Shown here: piece by piece, positions 26,268 to 35,056 of the stretch
Numbering within the stretch: the stretch's first letter is position 1
Layout of the letters: each line of letters starts with the position of its first letter
Assembly: GCF_014694455.1 (NCBI RefSeq)
Contig: NZ_JAAUWT010000015.1
Location: 86,661-150,660, forward strand
Direction: 5' to 3'
Origin: Vibrio sp. S9_S30
Lineage (GTDB): Bacteria > Pseudomonadota > Gammaproteobacteria > Enterobacterales > Vibrionaceae
DNA length: 64,000 bases
Position numbers and translations under genes: made by a program
The notes under the pieces: generated by a model
The model's input: only the letters and a program-made list of their open reading frames with translations
Database searches by the model: none
What the model was told of the DNA's origin: nothing

Positions 26268-26870
26268 ATGCGTATGAAAGCAGGATACTTTTTTGTTGTG
26301 TTGCTATTAAGCAGCGTTGTACACGCCAAACCGCTGGATCCGTATAAACTGCTCAACCACATTGATTCTTATGGCAATGTTAATTTAAGAAATACACACT
26401 ACACATCTCTACCCGATGGAATGGTGGTTAAAAAAAACCTCAATATTTCAAAAACATCCATTGAAAAGCTGCCTAAGGGGTTGAGCATTGGAGGCAGCTT
26501 GGATGCCTCAAACAGTCAACTCTCATTTGTTGCTAAAGGAACCGATATTAAAGGGTATGGCAACTTTCTTGGTTCAAAAATAACCACTTGGAATGCCGGT
26601 GTTAAAGTAGGTGGCTACCTTAACTTTACAGACACCCCTCTTGAAACCTTACCACCGGGCTTAATTGTCACGGGGGACCTTAGTGTTATTCGTACACCTT
26701 TAAAAGAGCTTCCACAACGTTTAACTGTCGAAGGCAGTTTATATATCGGGGGGTCGAATATCACCAAACTGCCTGATGAGCTAACGGTTAATGGCAATAT
26801 CTACCTCGGCGGAAACCAGATCACCTACTGGCCAAAAGACCTAAAACTTGGAGGCGCAGTGGCTAGATAA
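26268..26870 (+). CDS. Secreted protein built of 20-residue leucine-rich-like repeats
   Basis: 200 residues: signal peptide (about 1-20, ending 'SSVVHA'), a short lead, then from residue 47 to the end seven full repeats and one partial repeat, each exactly 20 residues. The rough consensus is xLPxxLxVxGxLxxxxTxIx; examples are 'ELPQRLTVEGSLYIGGSNIT' and 'KLPDELTVNGNIYLGGNQIT'. This predicts a short leucine-rich solenoid in the periplasm or outside. No enzyme motif is seen. The first ATG (26268) or the second (26274) could start it; the ribosome site is poor. No partner gene is evident. Confidence 0.75.
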   Translation: MRMKAGYFFVVLLLSSVVHAKPLDPYKLLNHIDSYGNVNLRNTHYTSLPDGMVVKKNLNISKTSIEKLPKGLSIGGSLDASNSQLSFVAKGTDIKGYGNFLGSKITTWNAGVKVGGYLNFTDTPLETLPPGLIVTGDLSVIRTPLKELPQRLTVEGSLYIGGSNITKLPDELTVNGNIYLGGNQITYWPKDLKLGGAVAR

Positions 26871-27234
26871 GCTGAACTCGGGATAAGAGCTTGGCTAACC
26901 TATTAAAATATAGAAATTTCTTATTGGGTTATGCTAATGAGATATTTTTACTCAATGCAAGGCGAAACCACGAACCAATAACGGGTTACTGGGAAAGGAT
27001 TCAACGCAGAGTATTACGTGAAAAGAGCCATCAGAAAGCGAGTTGGTATTCCGGGCTAAGTAAGAGAGACACAATGGTTGCAGCATGAGCTTTACAACGG
27101 ATCAGACCTAGTAAGGAAAAGAACGTCAGATAATAGCGCTCTTTTCCAACTTGTATGGCGATGAACTCGGAAGCGAGCGCATCATGAGCAAGATGACTTT
27201 AGGTCAGGATGATTTTAGAATAAGCCCGAACAAC
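26871..27234. other. Gap of 364 bases with one doubtful open frame
   Basis: The only open frame of note (26891-27088, TTG start, 65 codons, contains 'GYWERIQRRVLREKSHQK') has no ribosome site and matches no family I know. I see no other signal. Confidence 0.4.
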
Positions 27235-28338
27235 CTAGCCTTGGTTCACAACTGGATTAGCGTACATCTGCTTAAGGAAATCATGCGCTCCTTCAGGTAA
27301 TTCTCGTAGTTTACCGTCCAATAATTCCTTTGCTCTGGAATCAGCATGCTCGGTATCAGCAGCGGCATAATAGTTGATTGGAAATAGCTTATAGATGGAA
27401 TGAATCTGATCATCTATTTCCTGCGCCAATTCATCAGGTGTTTCAAAGCCGCCTTCAATTACGCTGCCGAAGCTAACATGAACACGGCCTTTATACCCCA
27501 CAATTCCTTGAATGATACTTTCAATATCTTCAAATTCACTTTTCTCGTAGCTACCGGACTCGGCTTTTTCAAACAATTCTTTTGCTTTAGCAATATCACA
27601 TGGATCGTTTTCGTAAGAAATCGCTACAGGTACAATTCTCAACGTCTTTATGTATTCGTCGAAAGGCATCTTTTGCTTTCGCCCTTCAACATGCAGCATT
27701 TTTAGAATGGCAGGATCGGTTTTGTCGTTCCCATCTTTCGCTCTGCCCTCTTTCTGCGCAATCCAAATCGAGTTACCGGTGTCTAAAGAATGCTTTATAT
27801 AAGAAGACAGCTGACCGAGTGCTTTCATCATTTCCCGAGGCGCTTTTGCGCTGCGGTTGACAATAAAGCTTTTATTCAGCTTCATTAGCTCAGTGGCACA
27901 AGGTTTCTTCAAAAGGTTATCGCCGATAGCAATACGGACCGTTTTGTGCTGATTGTGGTACAAACCCCAGTTCACCAATGCAGGATCCATTGCAATATCT
28001 CTGTGATTGGATATGAACAAATAAGGGGTATTCTTATCCAACTGCTCCAATCCAGAATAGGTCACGCCGTCAGTGGTCGCATTGAGCGTTTTGCTTAGAT
28101 ATTTTTCAACTTCTAACTGAATTGCTTCAACGGAATCCAATTTAGCCCACTTAAATTTAAGATAAACCTTAACCATTGGGCTTACTGTATTTTTAAACCA
28201 ACTTGCATGGTTACTGAAGCGGTGCTCTAAGATAGCAGAGATAAATTCTTCATCATTAATCAGGCGTTCAATGGCGGCGGGAATCTCGTCATCATTGTAC
28301 GGACGAATTTCTTTATAAGGATCCGTTTTATTAGTCAT
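27235..28338 (-). CDS. PlsC-type acyltransferase domain protein
   Basis: 367 residues. The acyltransferase block I 'NHRDIAMD' (NHxxxxD), a block III-like 'WIAQKEGRAKDG', and block IV 'LRIVPVAISYENDP' are in the expected order around residues 120-250. This suggests transfer of an acyl chain to a glycerol-phosphate-like or other lipid acceptor at the membrane. Block III has EGR where lysophosphatidate acyltransferases usually have EGT, so the acceptor may differ. The N-terminal 90 residues are family-specific. It stands alone. Confidence 0.82.
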   Translation of the reverse strand: MTNKTDPYKEIRPYNDDEIPAAIERLINDEEFISAILEHRFSNHASWFKNTVSPMVKVYLKFKWAKLDSVEAIQLEVEKYLSKTLNATTDGVTYSGLEQLDKNTPYLFISNHRDIAMDPALVNWGLYHNQHKTVRIAIGDNLLKKPCATELMKLNKSFIVNRSAKAPREMMKALGQLSSYIKHSLDTGNSIWIAQKEGRAKDGNDKTDPAILKMLHVEGRKQKMPFDEYIKTLRIVPVAISYENDPCDIAKAKELFEKAESGSYEKSEFEDIESIIQGIVGYKGRVHVSFGSVIEGGFETPDELAQEIDDQIHSIYKLFPINYYAAADTEHADSRAKELLDGKLRELPEGAHDFLKQMYANPVVNQG

Positions 28339-28701
28339 CTAATTTATACGTCAATTTTAAAATCCGGCACATTCTACGCGGACTTGAGAAAACAAGCAGC
28401 TAATGAATGCTTCATTCAATTAAGGTCAGACCAGATTATATACTTCAGCCCACTTAATTGTTGTGCGCGGTGGTAGGTTACTGAAATCACAATGGGTCAA
28501 TTTCCAATGAACACTGCGTGACTTTTCTTCATGCTTTCATTTTGTGTAAGGTTCAGGATCCTCAATTTACTGGTCATTCCATCATCACGATAAAAATCAC
28601 CGAACTCTGACGCGTTAATCCGTTAAATACCGTAGTTTTCATTGGCATTTAGGGTAATAAAAGATACTCTTTTCCTCAGTTACAATATCCGGAAACCCTT
28701 T
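28339..28701. other. Divergent promoter region
   Basis: 363 bases between the divergent acyltransferase and cupin-protein genes. Presumably holds both promoters; I found no clear operator, repeat or small gene. Confidence 0.4.
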
Positions 28702-29310
28702 ATGAATTATGCGGTAGAGCATCAAAATACAGTTTACTCATTTCTGGTAACCACACCTCGAAAAAAACGTCTTAAGCACAGCCTGATTTATGTCGAATCT
28801 GGGTTAGTTTTAGTAAAGCTTGGCAGGAACGAATATGCAGTGGAACAAGACAGCGCAATTTGGTTACCAATTGATTGCTTAACATCGATTACTTTCGTTC
28901 CAGGTTCAACGGTTTCTCAAATCGATTTCTCTGTTCGATTGCAAGATAAATTTCCAAACCAAGCGGGCTTTGTTTCCCTGCCACCTGTCTCTAAAGCCAT
29001 ACTGGAGAAGCTGTCTCAGCAAAAACTTAAAGAGGAAGAAGTAACCAATCTTTTGAACGTGATTCGAGACGAATCTCGTACACTTCGACCACTTCTCGAT
29101 ATGTCTCCGCTTAGCATGCAAATATCCCAATGGAGCGCAGATGACGAAAGCTGTTTAAGTAAAGAGCTGTTATTGGTGTTGAGCTTACGTGAAGCCAAAA
29201 AGAAAATGCAATCAGGCACCAAGAGAGCCGTCGTCATTGATGAATTCTTTGCTGGTAGAGAAGAGGAGTTTGAACAACTCGCGATGTTGGTTATGGGGGA
29301 AAGCTTGTAA
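28702..29310 (+). CDS. AraC-type cupin-domain protein without a DNA-binding domain
   Basis: 202 residues from the ATG at 28702 (GGAAA upstream; the frame is open from a TTG at 28642). The N-terminal half reads like the ligand-binding cupin of AraC regulators: 'HSLIYVESGLVLVKLGRNEY', 'AVEQDSAIWLPIDCLTSITF'. The C-terminal half is helical, but I see no pair of helix-turn-helix motifs and the protein is about 60 residues shorter than AraC regulators. It may be a distinct family or a shortened regulator. The stop is clean and not near a frameshift that would restore an HTH. Confidence 0.7.
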   Translation: MNYAVEHQNTVYSFLVTTPRKKRLKHSLIYVESGLVLVKLGRNEYAVEQDSAIWLPIDCLTSITFVPGSTVSQIDFSVRLQDKFPNQAGFVSLPPVSKAILEKLSQQKLKEEEVTNLLNVIRDESRTLRPLLDMSPLSMQISQWSADDESCLSKELLLVLSLREAKKKMQSGTKRAVVIDEFFAGREEEFEQLAMLVMGESL

Positions 29311-29407
29311 AGAAAAGCAGAAAGCTTAAACAGCGCTATGAAGAAAAAAATATGGTGGCTTACATAAAAGAGTGCGTTGCTAAAGAGTGCATGACACAAA
29401 GAGTGCC

Positions 29408-29893
29408 TTAAAAAGGCACTTCCAATTGTAACGTCACGTCACCAGGCTGTTGGTTATGCCAACGATAATCAATTCGTATTCGTGGCTCGTTGTCGTTCCT
29501 TTCACCTAAGCCTAAACTGAATTTCAAACCCGCCGCTTGAAGTTTTTCAGAATAGGTCATGTCATCAAATTGGCTTTCATATTCATCTGGCATCCAGAAA
29601 CCCACACCAAAATAGTTACTTTCAACACTTGAGTATAGCAACGGATCACTGCCACTTTTCAGCGTCCATTCTTTCCAATAATTGTCGTCACTGACTGGGT
29701 CTATTATAAACTCTCTGACGGATGTTAGGCTTGAAGTCAATACATCGAATGATCGTACGATAGATGCGCAAACCGAATCCCGCTCTTTTTTGACCATCAT
29801 GATCGAAGTGGGTGTCTGAAAAGGGGTACATGCAAAAGCGGGAACGGTAAAGAAACCAAGCATACAAATCCATTTGCAACTACGTTTGGTCAT
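29408..29893 (-). CDS. Hypothetical secreted protein
   Basis: 161 residues with a signal peptide (KWICMLGFFTVPAFACTPF, cleavage near 'AFACT'; the cysteine could make it a lipoprotein, although the lipobox 'PAFAC' is only fair). The rest is soluble with 'DDNYWKEWTLKSG', 'NYFGVGFWMPDEYES' and a beta-rich C-terminus 'RIRIDYRWHN'. I do not recognise the family. The stop codon lies in a hairpin (AGTGCCTT/AAGGCACT, 29402-29420) that may serve as a terminator. Confidence 0.6.
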   Translation of the reverse strand: MTKRSCKWICMLGFFTVPAFACTPFQTPTSIMMVKKERDSVCASIVRSFDVLTSSLTSVREFIIDPVSDDNYWKEWTLKSGSDPLLYSSVESNYFGVGFWMPDEYESQFDDMTYSEKLQAAGLKFSLGLGERNDNEPRIRIDYRWHNQQPGDVTLQLEVPF

Positions 29894-29919
29894 TGATGTG
29901 AGCCCCTAAAAAATTCTTT

Positions 29920-30441
29920 CTATATATTCCGATACAATACATGCTTTCGCAAGAAATTATTGACAGAACGAGTAGTTAGAGCTGATATCGATTCATTTTG
30001 AGCCAATTTCTCACGAATTAACGTACTTCGAACTGAAATTTTTTCAGGACATGTCATAACAGACCAGCGTTTAGTGATCTCATAGGCGCGATAAAACTTG
30101 GAAAAATTATAAAAATTATCCGGACCAATAACAAATGTTAGCTCGGCATCAGGGTAGGTTTCTTGAAAGGCTTCTAAAAGTGCATACGTCGTTACACTCT
30201 CTTCTGGTCGATATAGGCTCTCTTCGATTTGGCTCAACTCCACATTCGATTGAGCTATGTCCGAAATAAAACCCTCTACCATCTGGCACCGGATACCGAA
30301 ATCGACCATCTCTTTTCCCCATGCATGCGCATAACTTGGAACAAGCAAAACTTTATCGAAATGGGTTAATGATTCGATAACACTTTTATGCCCAAGAGTC
30401 GGTGGATTGAAGGCGCTACCAAAAATTGCAATTTTTTTCAT
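29920..30441 (-). CDS. NadD-like nicotinate/nicotinamide-nucleotide adenylyltransferase
   Basis: 173 residues from the ATG at 30441 (MKKIAIFGSAFNPPTLGHK; the frame is open upstream to 30507 without similarity). It has the nucleotidyltransferase 'GxFNPPxxGH' motif, 'TFVIGPDNFYNFSKFY' and, near the end, 'SVRSTLIREKL', matching the ISSTxxR motif. It would make NAD or its deamido precursor from the mononucleotide and ATP. Divergent from nadE (213 bases apart), which performs the next step, so a joint NAD role is likely. It is probably a second NadD-like enzyme beside the usual chromosome 1 copy. Confidence 0.83.
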   Translation of the reverse strand: MKKIAIFGSAFNPPTLGHKSVIESLTHFDKVLLVPSYAHAWGKEMVDFGIRCQMVEGFISDIAQSNVELSQIEESLYRPEESVTTYALLEAFQETYPDAELTFVIGPDNFYNFSKFYRAYEITKRWSVMTCPEKISVRSTLIREKLAQNESISALTTRSVNNFLRKHVLYRNI

Positions 30442-30654
30442 ACATTCGTGACTAGAAGGAATTCCATCATTCAATACACCATAACCAAAGCAACCCAAGA
30501 ATCCCATTTCGGGCAGCTCTTTTCAGGCAAATCGGTGTTTAATAATAAAAAGATTGGGGTATGATATATCCAAGCGACTACAAGATACAGGGTTTAGAGT
30601 GCTAACTTAAGTTCACTTAGGCACGACAACTCGTCAGCACATTAAGGAAACAGA

Positions 30655-31485
30655 ATGGAACATCAAATCCGTGACGAAATGCGAGTATTGGCTTCGATCG
30701 ATCCTCATTTTGAAATTCAACGTCGCGTTGATTTTATTAAACGTAAACTCCAAGAATCTGGTTGTAAGTCATTAGTCTTAGGTATTAGCGGGGGTATCGA
30801 TTCCACCACATGTGGCAGACTGGCTCAATTAGCCGTAGACAAACTTAATGAAGAATCTGGTAACGCTGGCTATCAATTCATTGCTGTACGCCTGCCGTAC
30901 GGTGAGCAAAAAGACGAAGACGAAGCGCAACTCGCACTGAGTTTTATACAACCTTCGCATTCTGTATCTGTCAATATCCAAACAGGTGTGGATGGTTTGC
31001 ATCGCGCTTCTCACATCGCACTTCAAGACACCAACCTACTCCCCAAAGACCCAGCAAAAGTCGATTTCGTAAAAGGAAACGTTAAAGCCCGTGCTCGAAT
31101 GGTGGCACAATATGAAATCGCGGGTTACGTCGGTGGTTTAGTTCTAGGCACCGATCACTCTGCAGAGAACATTACTGGCTTTTATACTAAGTTTGGAGAC
31201 GGAGCGTGCGACCTGGCTCCATTGTTTGGCTTGAGTAAACGTCAAGTTCGTGAAATTGCAGACACCCTTGGCGCGCCAGAGTGCCTTGTTCATAAGACTC
31301 CGACGGCCGATTTGGAAGAGCTCGAACCACAAAAAGCGGATGAAGATGCTCTGAATCTCACGTATGACCAAATTGACGACTTCCTTGAAGGTAAACCTGT
31401 TTCTGAAGACGTAACCAGAACACTCATTGCGATTTACAAAGCAACACAGCACAAGCGCCAGCCCATTCCTACGATTTATGACTAA
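30655..31485 (+). CDS. nadE: Ammonia-dependent NAD+ synthetase NadE
   Basis: 276 residues, the size of the short, ammonia-using NadE. ATP-binding P-loop 'LGISGGIDSTTCGRLAQL', 'AVRLPYGEQKDEDEA', 'VLGTDHSAENITGFYTKFGDGACDL' pattern (motif spans residues 163-187), and 'KTPTADLEE'. It amidates deamido-NAD to NAD+, the final step. Ribosome site AAGGAA. A terminator follows. Confidence 0.96.
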   Translation: MEHQIRDEMRVLASIDPHFEIQRRVDFIKRKLQESGCKSLVLGISGGIDSTTCGRLAQLAVDKLNEESGNAGYQFIAVRLPYGEQKDEDEAQLALSFIQPSHSVSVNIQTGVDGLHRASHIALQDTNLLPKDPAKVDFVKGNVKARARMVAQYEIAGYVGGLVLGTDHSAENITGFYTKFGDGACDLAPLFGLSKRQVREIADTLGAPECLVHKTPTADLEELEPQKADEDALNLTYDQIDDFLEGKPVSEDVTRTLIAIYKATQHKRQPIPTIYD

Positions 31486-31537
31486 ATGGTCATGCTCTGG
31501 ATTGGCTAAACTTTCCGCTTTCACAGTGTTCAGTTTA

Positions 31538-31574
31538 CAAAAACAGAGAACCTGAGTTCTCTGTTTTTGTAGGC
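31538..31574. terminator. Terminator after nadE, also serving the convergent fusion gene
   Basis: Arms AAAACAGAGAAC and GTTCTCTGTTTT, loop CTGA, T run after and A run before. Confidence 0.92.
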
Positions 31575-31578
31575 ACCG

Positions 31579-33405
31579 TCAAGATCTAGGATCTGTCGAT
31601 ATGGAAACGTCGCCGAGAGGTGTGCTGCAACAAGCCAAAACAATGCGGTTTTCTTTGTCATCAGGCATTAATGCGGGTACGTCCGGCGTGTCACACTCTC
31701 CGTTGATGACCCTCACCCGACACGCGCCACAAAGCCCTGCCCGGCAACTGTTCGCAATCCTCATGCCTGCATTTTCTGCTTGGGTCAGAAGCGGTTGTTG
31801 GTTATTACCCTCGAACGTTTTTCCATCCACCGTTATTTTTACGTCTTGTAACGGACTGTCAACGGGTTTGGCGACACCAAAAGCCTCTTGATGATATTGG
31901 CTTTCATCAAGACCCATTTTCATTAACAGATTTTTAGATTTGGCCATAAATCCATGAGGAGCGCATACAAATACTTGTCTAGATAATACGTCGGGGATCT
32001 TGTTGATGTGGCTTAATGAAAGCCGCCCTGTAAGCCCGTGCCAACTAGGCTCGGGTTGAGTCAAAGAAATCACAACCTGTAAGCCTGAATATATCATATT
32101 GAGCTTTTCCAGCTCCTTTCGGCAAGGAATATCCCGCTCTGAACGACATTGGTGGTAGAAAACGACGTTATTGACTTGGTCATGATCGGATAGATAGCGA
32201 AGCATGGATAGCATTGGGGTGACACCGCTTCCGGCAGACATAAGTAACAAAGGATGAAGGGTACTAGTTAAATGGAATACCCCATCAGGTCTATCCGCCA
32301 CCAGCGTATCCCCAACCTTAAACCGGTCGTGCAACCAATTAGACACCGCGCCTTCATCTATTCGCTTTACCGAAATGGCATACCTGCCAGGTCGTGTCGG
32401 ACTAGAAGACAACGTATAGCGACGAGAAAGTTTACCTGCAGGTGTATCAATTTCTACAGGCAAATGCTGTCCAGGAAGATAACCCGGTAAAGTGCCTTTA
32501 GCAGGCTCCATCCAAAACGTCACAAAATCACGTGCTATGGTTTCTTTCTCTACACAGGTGAGCGTCAATTTGTTCTTTGATGCGTCTTTGTACTCTTCTT
32601 TGGGTTTCCTTTCTAAAACCTCGATTACGTCACCTTCGCGAATGATACCTTCATTCTTTGCGACAAGGTTTTGACCAAAAAATACACCACCTTGCTCATT
32701 CGCTCTGAAAGTTGAAAGTGTTTTTAAAGGCTCTTTAGAAGTATTGAATTCACCGGTTTGTGTATTGACTGTTGTCAGAATGCATCGCTCACATGGCTTT
32801 ACCGCTTCAAACTCAACCTCGCCTATTTTAATTTTTTTCCAGCCATCTTCTGCAAATGGCTCCGTATCTGACACCACTAAATTGGTTCGAAATTGATCCA
32901 TCGAGTTGCTTTCAGAACTTCTTTTGTTTAATTCCGCGAGCGACGCTTCGCTGATAACGAGGAGTGGATAACCATCAGCAAAGCTGACATTCGTTTGGAT
33001 TTTTTCTCTCACACGGTTGGATTGATCGCCACAAAACAGCAGCTGTACGGGAGTAGATAAAATTTGGCTAAACCATTCATTCGCTGCTTGAGTCGTCGAC
33101 AAGGCGGTAAAATTGTCACTCCAAACCTGTGTCGGTAATTCATCTCTTTCAAAGTCAGAATAACGTAGCCGTAGCACTGGCATTCTTGGGTACGTCAACA
33201 CCAACCCGTCAGATTGAAGTACGGCGTGTACTTTCACCATGTTGGGGTATTTTCTCGCAGTCACCATTGCGCCATCCATCGTTGCCACCATAAACCTACG
33301 ATCAAAAGTTAACCCTTGTTTCTCAACCCAAGCTTTTGAAAGTCGGATCCCACCAATGGATTTGACAGGGAAAATGTTAATTTGCGATAAGTACGGTTTT
33401 GTCAT
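31579..33405 (-). CDS. MOSC-domain protein fused to a ferredoxin-type reductase (three redox modules)
   Basis: 608 residues. Order: MOSC N-terminal beta barrel (about 1-115, 'INIFPVKSIGGI', 'LTFDRRFMVA'); MOSC domain (about 120-265, 'EAVKPCERCILTTVNTQTGE' with its cysteine); FAD-binding domain (about 285-380, 'RRYTLSSSPT'); NAD-binding domain (about 385-500, 'LLLMSAGSGVTPMLSMLRYL'); and a C-terminal plant-type 2Fe-2S ferredoxin ('NSCRAGLCGACRVRV' plus 'LACCST'). YcbX of E. coli joins MOSC and 2Fe-2S only; here an Hcr-like reductase lies between. I infer a self-sufficient NADH-driven molybdenum enzyme reducing N-hydroxylated compounds, as YcbX does with CysJ. Confidence 0.88.
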   Translation of the reverse strand: MTKPYLSQINIFPVKSIGGIRLSKAWVEKQGLTFDRRFMVATMDGAMVTARKYPNMVKVHAVLQSDGLVLTYPRMPVLRLRYSDFERDELPTQVWSDNFTALSTTQAANEWFSQILSTPVQLLFCGDQSNRVREKIQTNVSFADGYPLLVISEASLAELNKRSSESNSMDQFRTNLVVSDTEPFAEDGWKKIKIGEVEFEAVKPCERCILTTVNTQTGEFNTSKEPLKTLSTFRANEQGGVFFGQNLVAKNEGIIREGDVIEVLERKPKEEYKDASKNKLTLTCVEKETIARDFVTFWMEPAKGTLPGYLPGQHLPVEIDTPAGKLSRRYTLSSSPTRPGRYAISVKRIDEGAVSNWLHDRFKVGDTLVADRPDGVFHLTSTLHPLLLMSAGSGVTPMLSMLRYLSDHDQVNNVVFYHQCRSERDIPCRKELEKLNMIYSGLQVVISLTQPEPSWHGLTGRLSLSHINKIPDVLSRQVFVCAPHGFMAKSKNLLMKMGLDESQYHQEAFGVAKPVDSPLQDVKITVDGKTFEGNNQQPLLTQAENAGMRIANSCRAGLCGACRVRVINGECDTPDVPALMPDDKENRIVLACCSTPLGDVSISTDPRS

Positions 33406-33813
33406 TGTTATTCACTACTCTTGGAAGGCTCTGCCTTGGTCATTACTCAATAAAAGTCAGAAGTGTTTACTTAAATACTGAAGGAGTTATTAGACTTGTT
33501 CACCTTCCCAATGGATGTTTGCCGAAACACTCAAAAACAAAATAACGGTACATCAACAATTACGATGAATCGAGGGAAAGCTTCATAATTTGTTACGCCT
33601 TGATACGTCATGAACTCCAAGAATTAAGCGCTATACCATCTAAGCTAATCCCGCTTCGCAAGTGGATGAATTCAATACCATGGTTAAAACGCTTCTCACT
33701 TTTTAACCATATGATTTGAGAAAGACGGCACTCAGTGGATATAAATATGCCTCGAATGGATCTCAAGCCAAAAAAGGCGTGAAAAATAACGGTTTTTTGT
33801 CTATCATCCTGTC

Positions 33814-33829
33814 GCCTAAACGGTTGCGT
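33814..33829. promoter_or_regulatory. Weak PurR-like box upstream of pyrC
   Basis: GCCTAAACGGTTGCGT matches the PurR consensus ACGCAAACGTTTGCGT at 12 of 16 positions. E. coli pyrC is PurR-controlled. The match is modest. Confidence 0.35.
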
Positions 33830-33859
33830 TTTTAGACTTTTCGTCGAATTCCTGCTTTT

Positions 33860-33893
33860 AGGCTCCTGTTTTATCTTAACCTGGTGGGAGCTT
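33860..33893 (+). promoter_or_regulatory. Leader hairpin covering the pyrC ribosome site
   Basis: AGGCTCC (33860-33866) can pair with GGAGCTT (33887-33893) with one G-U pair; the second arm includes part of the Shine-Dalgarno GGGAG (33886-33890) seven bases before the ATG. E. coli pyrC is controlled by a hairpin that hides its ribosome site, so the same idea is plausible here. Confidence 0.4.
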
Positions 33894-33897
33894 TCAA

Positions 33898-34926
33898 ATG
33901 ACAACACTTACTATCACTCGTCCTGACGACTGGCACGTACACTTACGCGACGGCAATGTTCTAACCGACACCGTACGCGACATCAGCCGCTACAATGGTC
34001 GAGCTCTGATCATGCCAAATACCATCCCACCCGTTATCGATACCGAAATGGCGTTGGCCTACCGAGACCGTATCATGGCTGAACAGCCAAGTGAACAATT
34101 CGAACCTATGATGGCGCTCTATCTTACGGACAACACAACACCGGAAGAAATTCGCAAAGCAAAAGCGACAGGCAAAATTGTTGCCGCAAAGCTTTACCCA
34201 GCTGGCGCCACAACAAACTCTGACTCAGGTGTAACAGACGCGAAAAATATCTATCACGTGTTAGAAGCGATGCAAGAAGTTGGCATGTTACTTTTGATTC
34301 ATGGTGAAGTTACCACGCATGATGTCGACATCTTTGACCGCGAAAAAACATTTCTAGACACCGTGTTAGCCCCCATTGTTAACGACTTCCCTAATCTAAG
34401 AATCGTTCTTGAGCACATTACGACAGCCGATGCGGTCACCTTTGTGAAAAATGCAAACGAAAACGTCGCCGCCACAATCACCGCACACCACTTGCTGTTT
34501 AACCGCAACCATATGTTGGTCGGCGGAATCAAACCGCACTTTTACTGTTTGCCAATTTTAAAACGCAATACACACCAAAAAGCACTGATTGAAGCGGCAA
34601 CCAGCGGCAACAAAAAATTCTTCTTAGGGACAGATTCCGCACCTCATGCTAAAGGAGCGAAAGAATCCGCTTGCGGTTGTGCAGGCTCATACACAGCACA
34701 CGCTGCCGTAGAGCTTTACGCAGAAGTTTTTGATAAAGAAGAAAAACTAGAAAACCTTGAAGGATTTTCAAGTCACAATGGTCCGGATTTTTATGGTCTT
34801 CCTCGTAACCAAGATACGATTACGCTCGTTAAAGAATCTTGGGAGGTGTCGGAGAGCATGCCTTTTGGTAGTGATATTGTTGTCCCCATCCGCGCAGGTG
34901 AGCAGATAGAGTGGAAAGTAAAGTAA
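33898..34926 (+). CDS. pyrC: Dihydroorotase PyrC (class II)
   Basis: 342 residues, zinc-dependent ring closure of carbamoyl aspartate to dihydroorotate in pyrimidine synthesis. Metal ligands in 'DDWHVHLRDG' near residue 15; carbamylated lysine in 'KIVAAKLYPAG'; further histidines in 'LLIHGEVT' and 'LEHITTADAV'; catalytic aspartate in 'FFLGTDSAPH'. Length fits E. coli PyrC (348). It is a single gene with a terminator convergent to the AraC gene. Confidence 0.96.
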   Translation: MTTLTITRPDDWHVHLRDGNVLTDTVRDISRYNGRALIMPNTIPPVIDTEMALAYRDRIMAEQPSEQFEPMMALYLTDNTTPEEIRKAKATGKIVAAKLYPAGATTNSDSGVTDAKNIYHVLEAMQEVGMLLLIHGEVTTHDVDIFDREKTFLDTVLAPIVNDFPNLRIVLEHITTADAVTFVKNANENVAATITAHHLLFNRNHMLVGGIKPHFYCLPILKRNTHQKALIEAATSGNKKFFLGTDSAPHAKGAKESACGCAGSYTAHAAVELYAEVFDKEEKLENLEGFSSHNGPDFYGLPRNQDTITLVKESWEVSESMPFGSDIVVPIRAGEQIEWKVK

Positions 34927-35019
34927 CTCGCTTTGTCTTTTTATCTTTTTACCTCTTCACCTTATGCAGTTCTGTCTTTTAGGGTTAGTCGTAATAGAAA
35001 GCAAAAATAACATAATCTA

Positions 35020-35056
35020 AATCATATGCCCGCGAACCAAGCGGGCATATTTTATA
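35020..35056. terminator. Bidirectional terminator between pyrC and the AraC gene
   Basis: Arms ATATGCCCGC (35024-35033) and GCGGGCATAT (35041-35050) with loop GAACCAA and a T run. Confidence 0.88.

Larger units (their letters stand above)
33406..33897. other. Intergenic region with the pyrC control region
   Basis: No gene seen in these 492 bases. Near 33611-33654 the minus strand has a tRNA D-arm-like sequence, rejected as a tRNA. The right end holds the pyrC regulatory signals: a purine-repressor-like box and an SD-hiding hairpin. Confidence 0.5.

Noticed and set aside
26048..26347. 99-codon open frame overlapping the repeat-protein gene
   Set aside because: Its end overlaps the signal-peptide codons of the repeat protein in another frame and it has no family features.
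26891..27088. 65-codon frame with TTG start
   Set aside because: No ribosome site and no recognisable similarity; mentioned only in the gap entry.
33611..33654. tRNA-like D-arm on the minus strand (GCGGGATTAGCTTAGATGG and so on)
   Set aside because: Resembles the 5' half of a tRNA, including a box-A-like stretch, but the anticodon stem does not pair and no T-arm or acceptor complement follows. At most a relic; probably chance.
33608..33907. 99-codon minus-strand frame upstream of pyrC
   Set aside because: Lies over the pyrC control region, lacks a ribosome site and has no family features.
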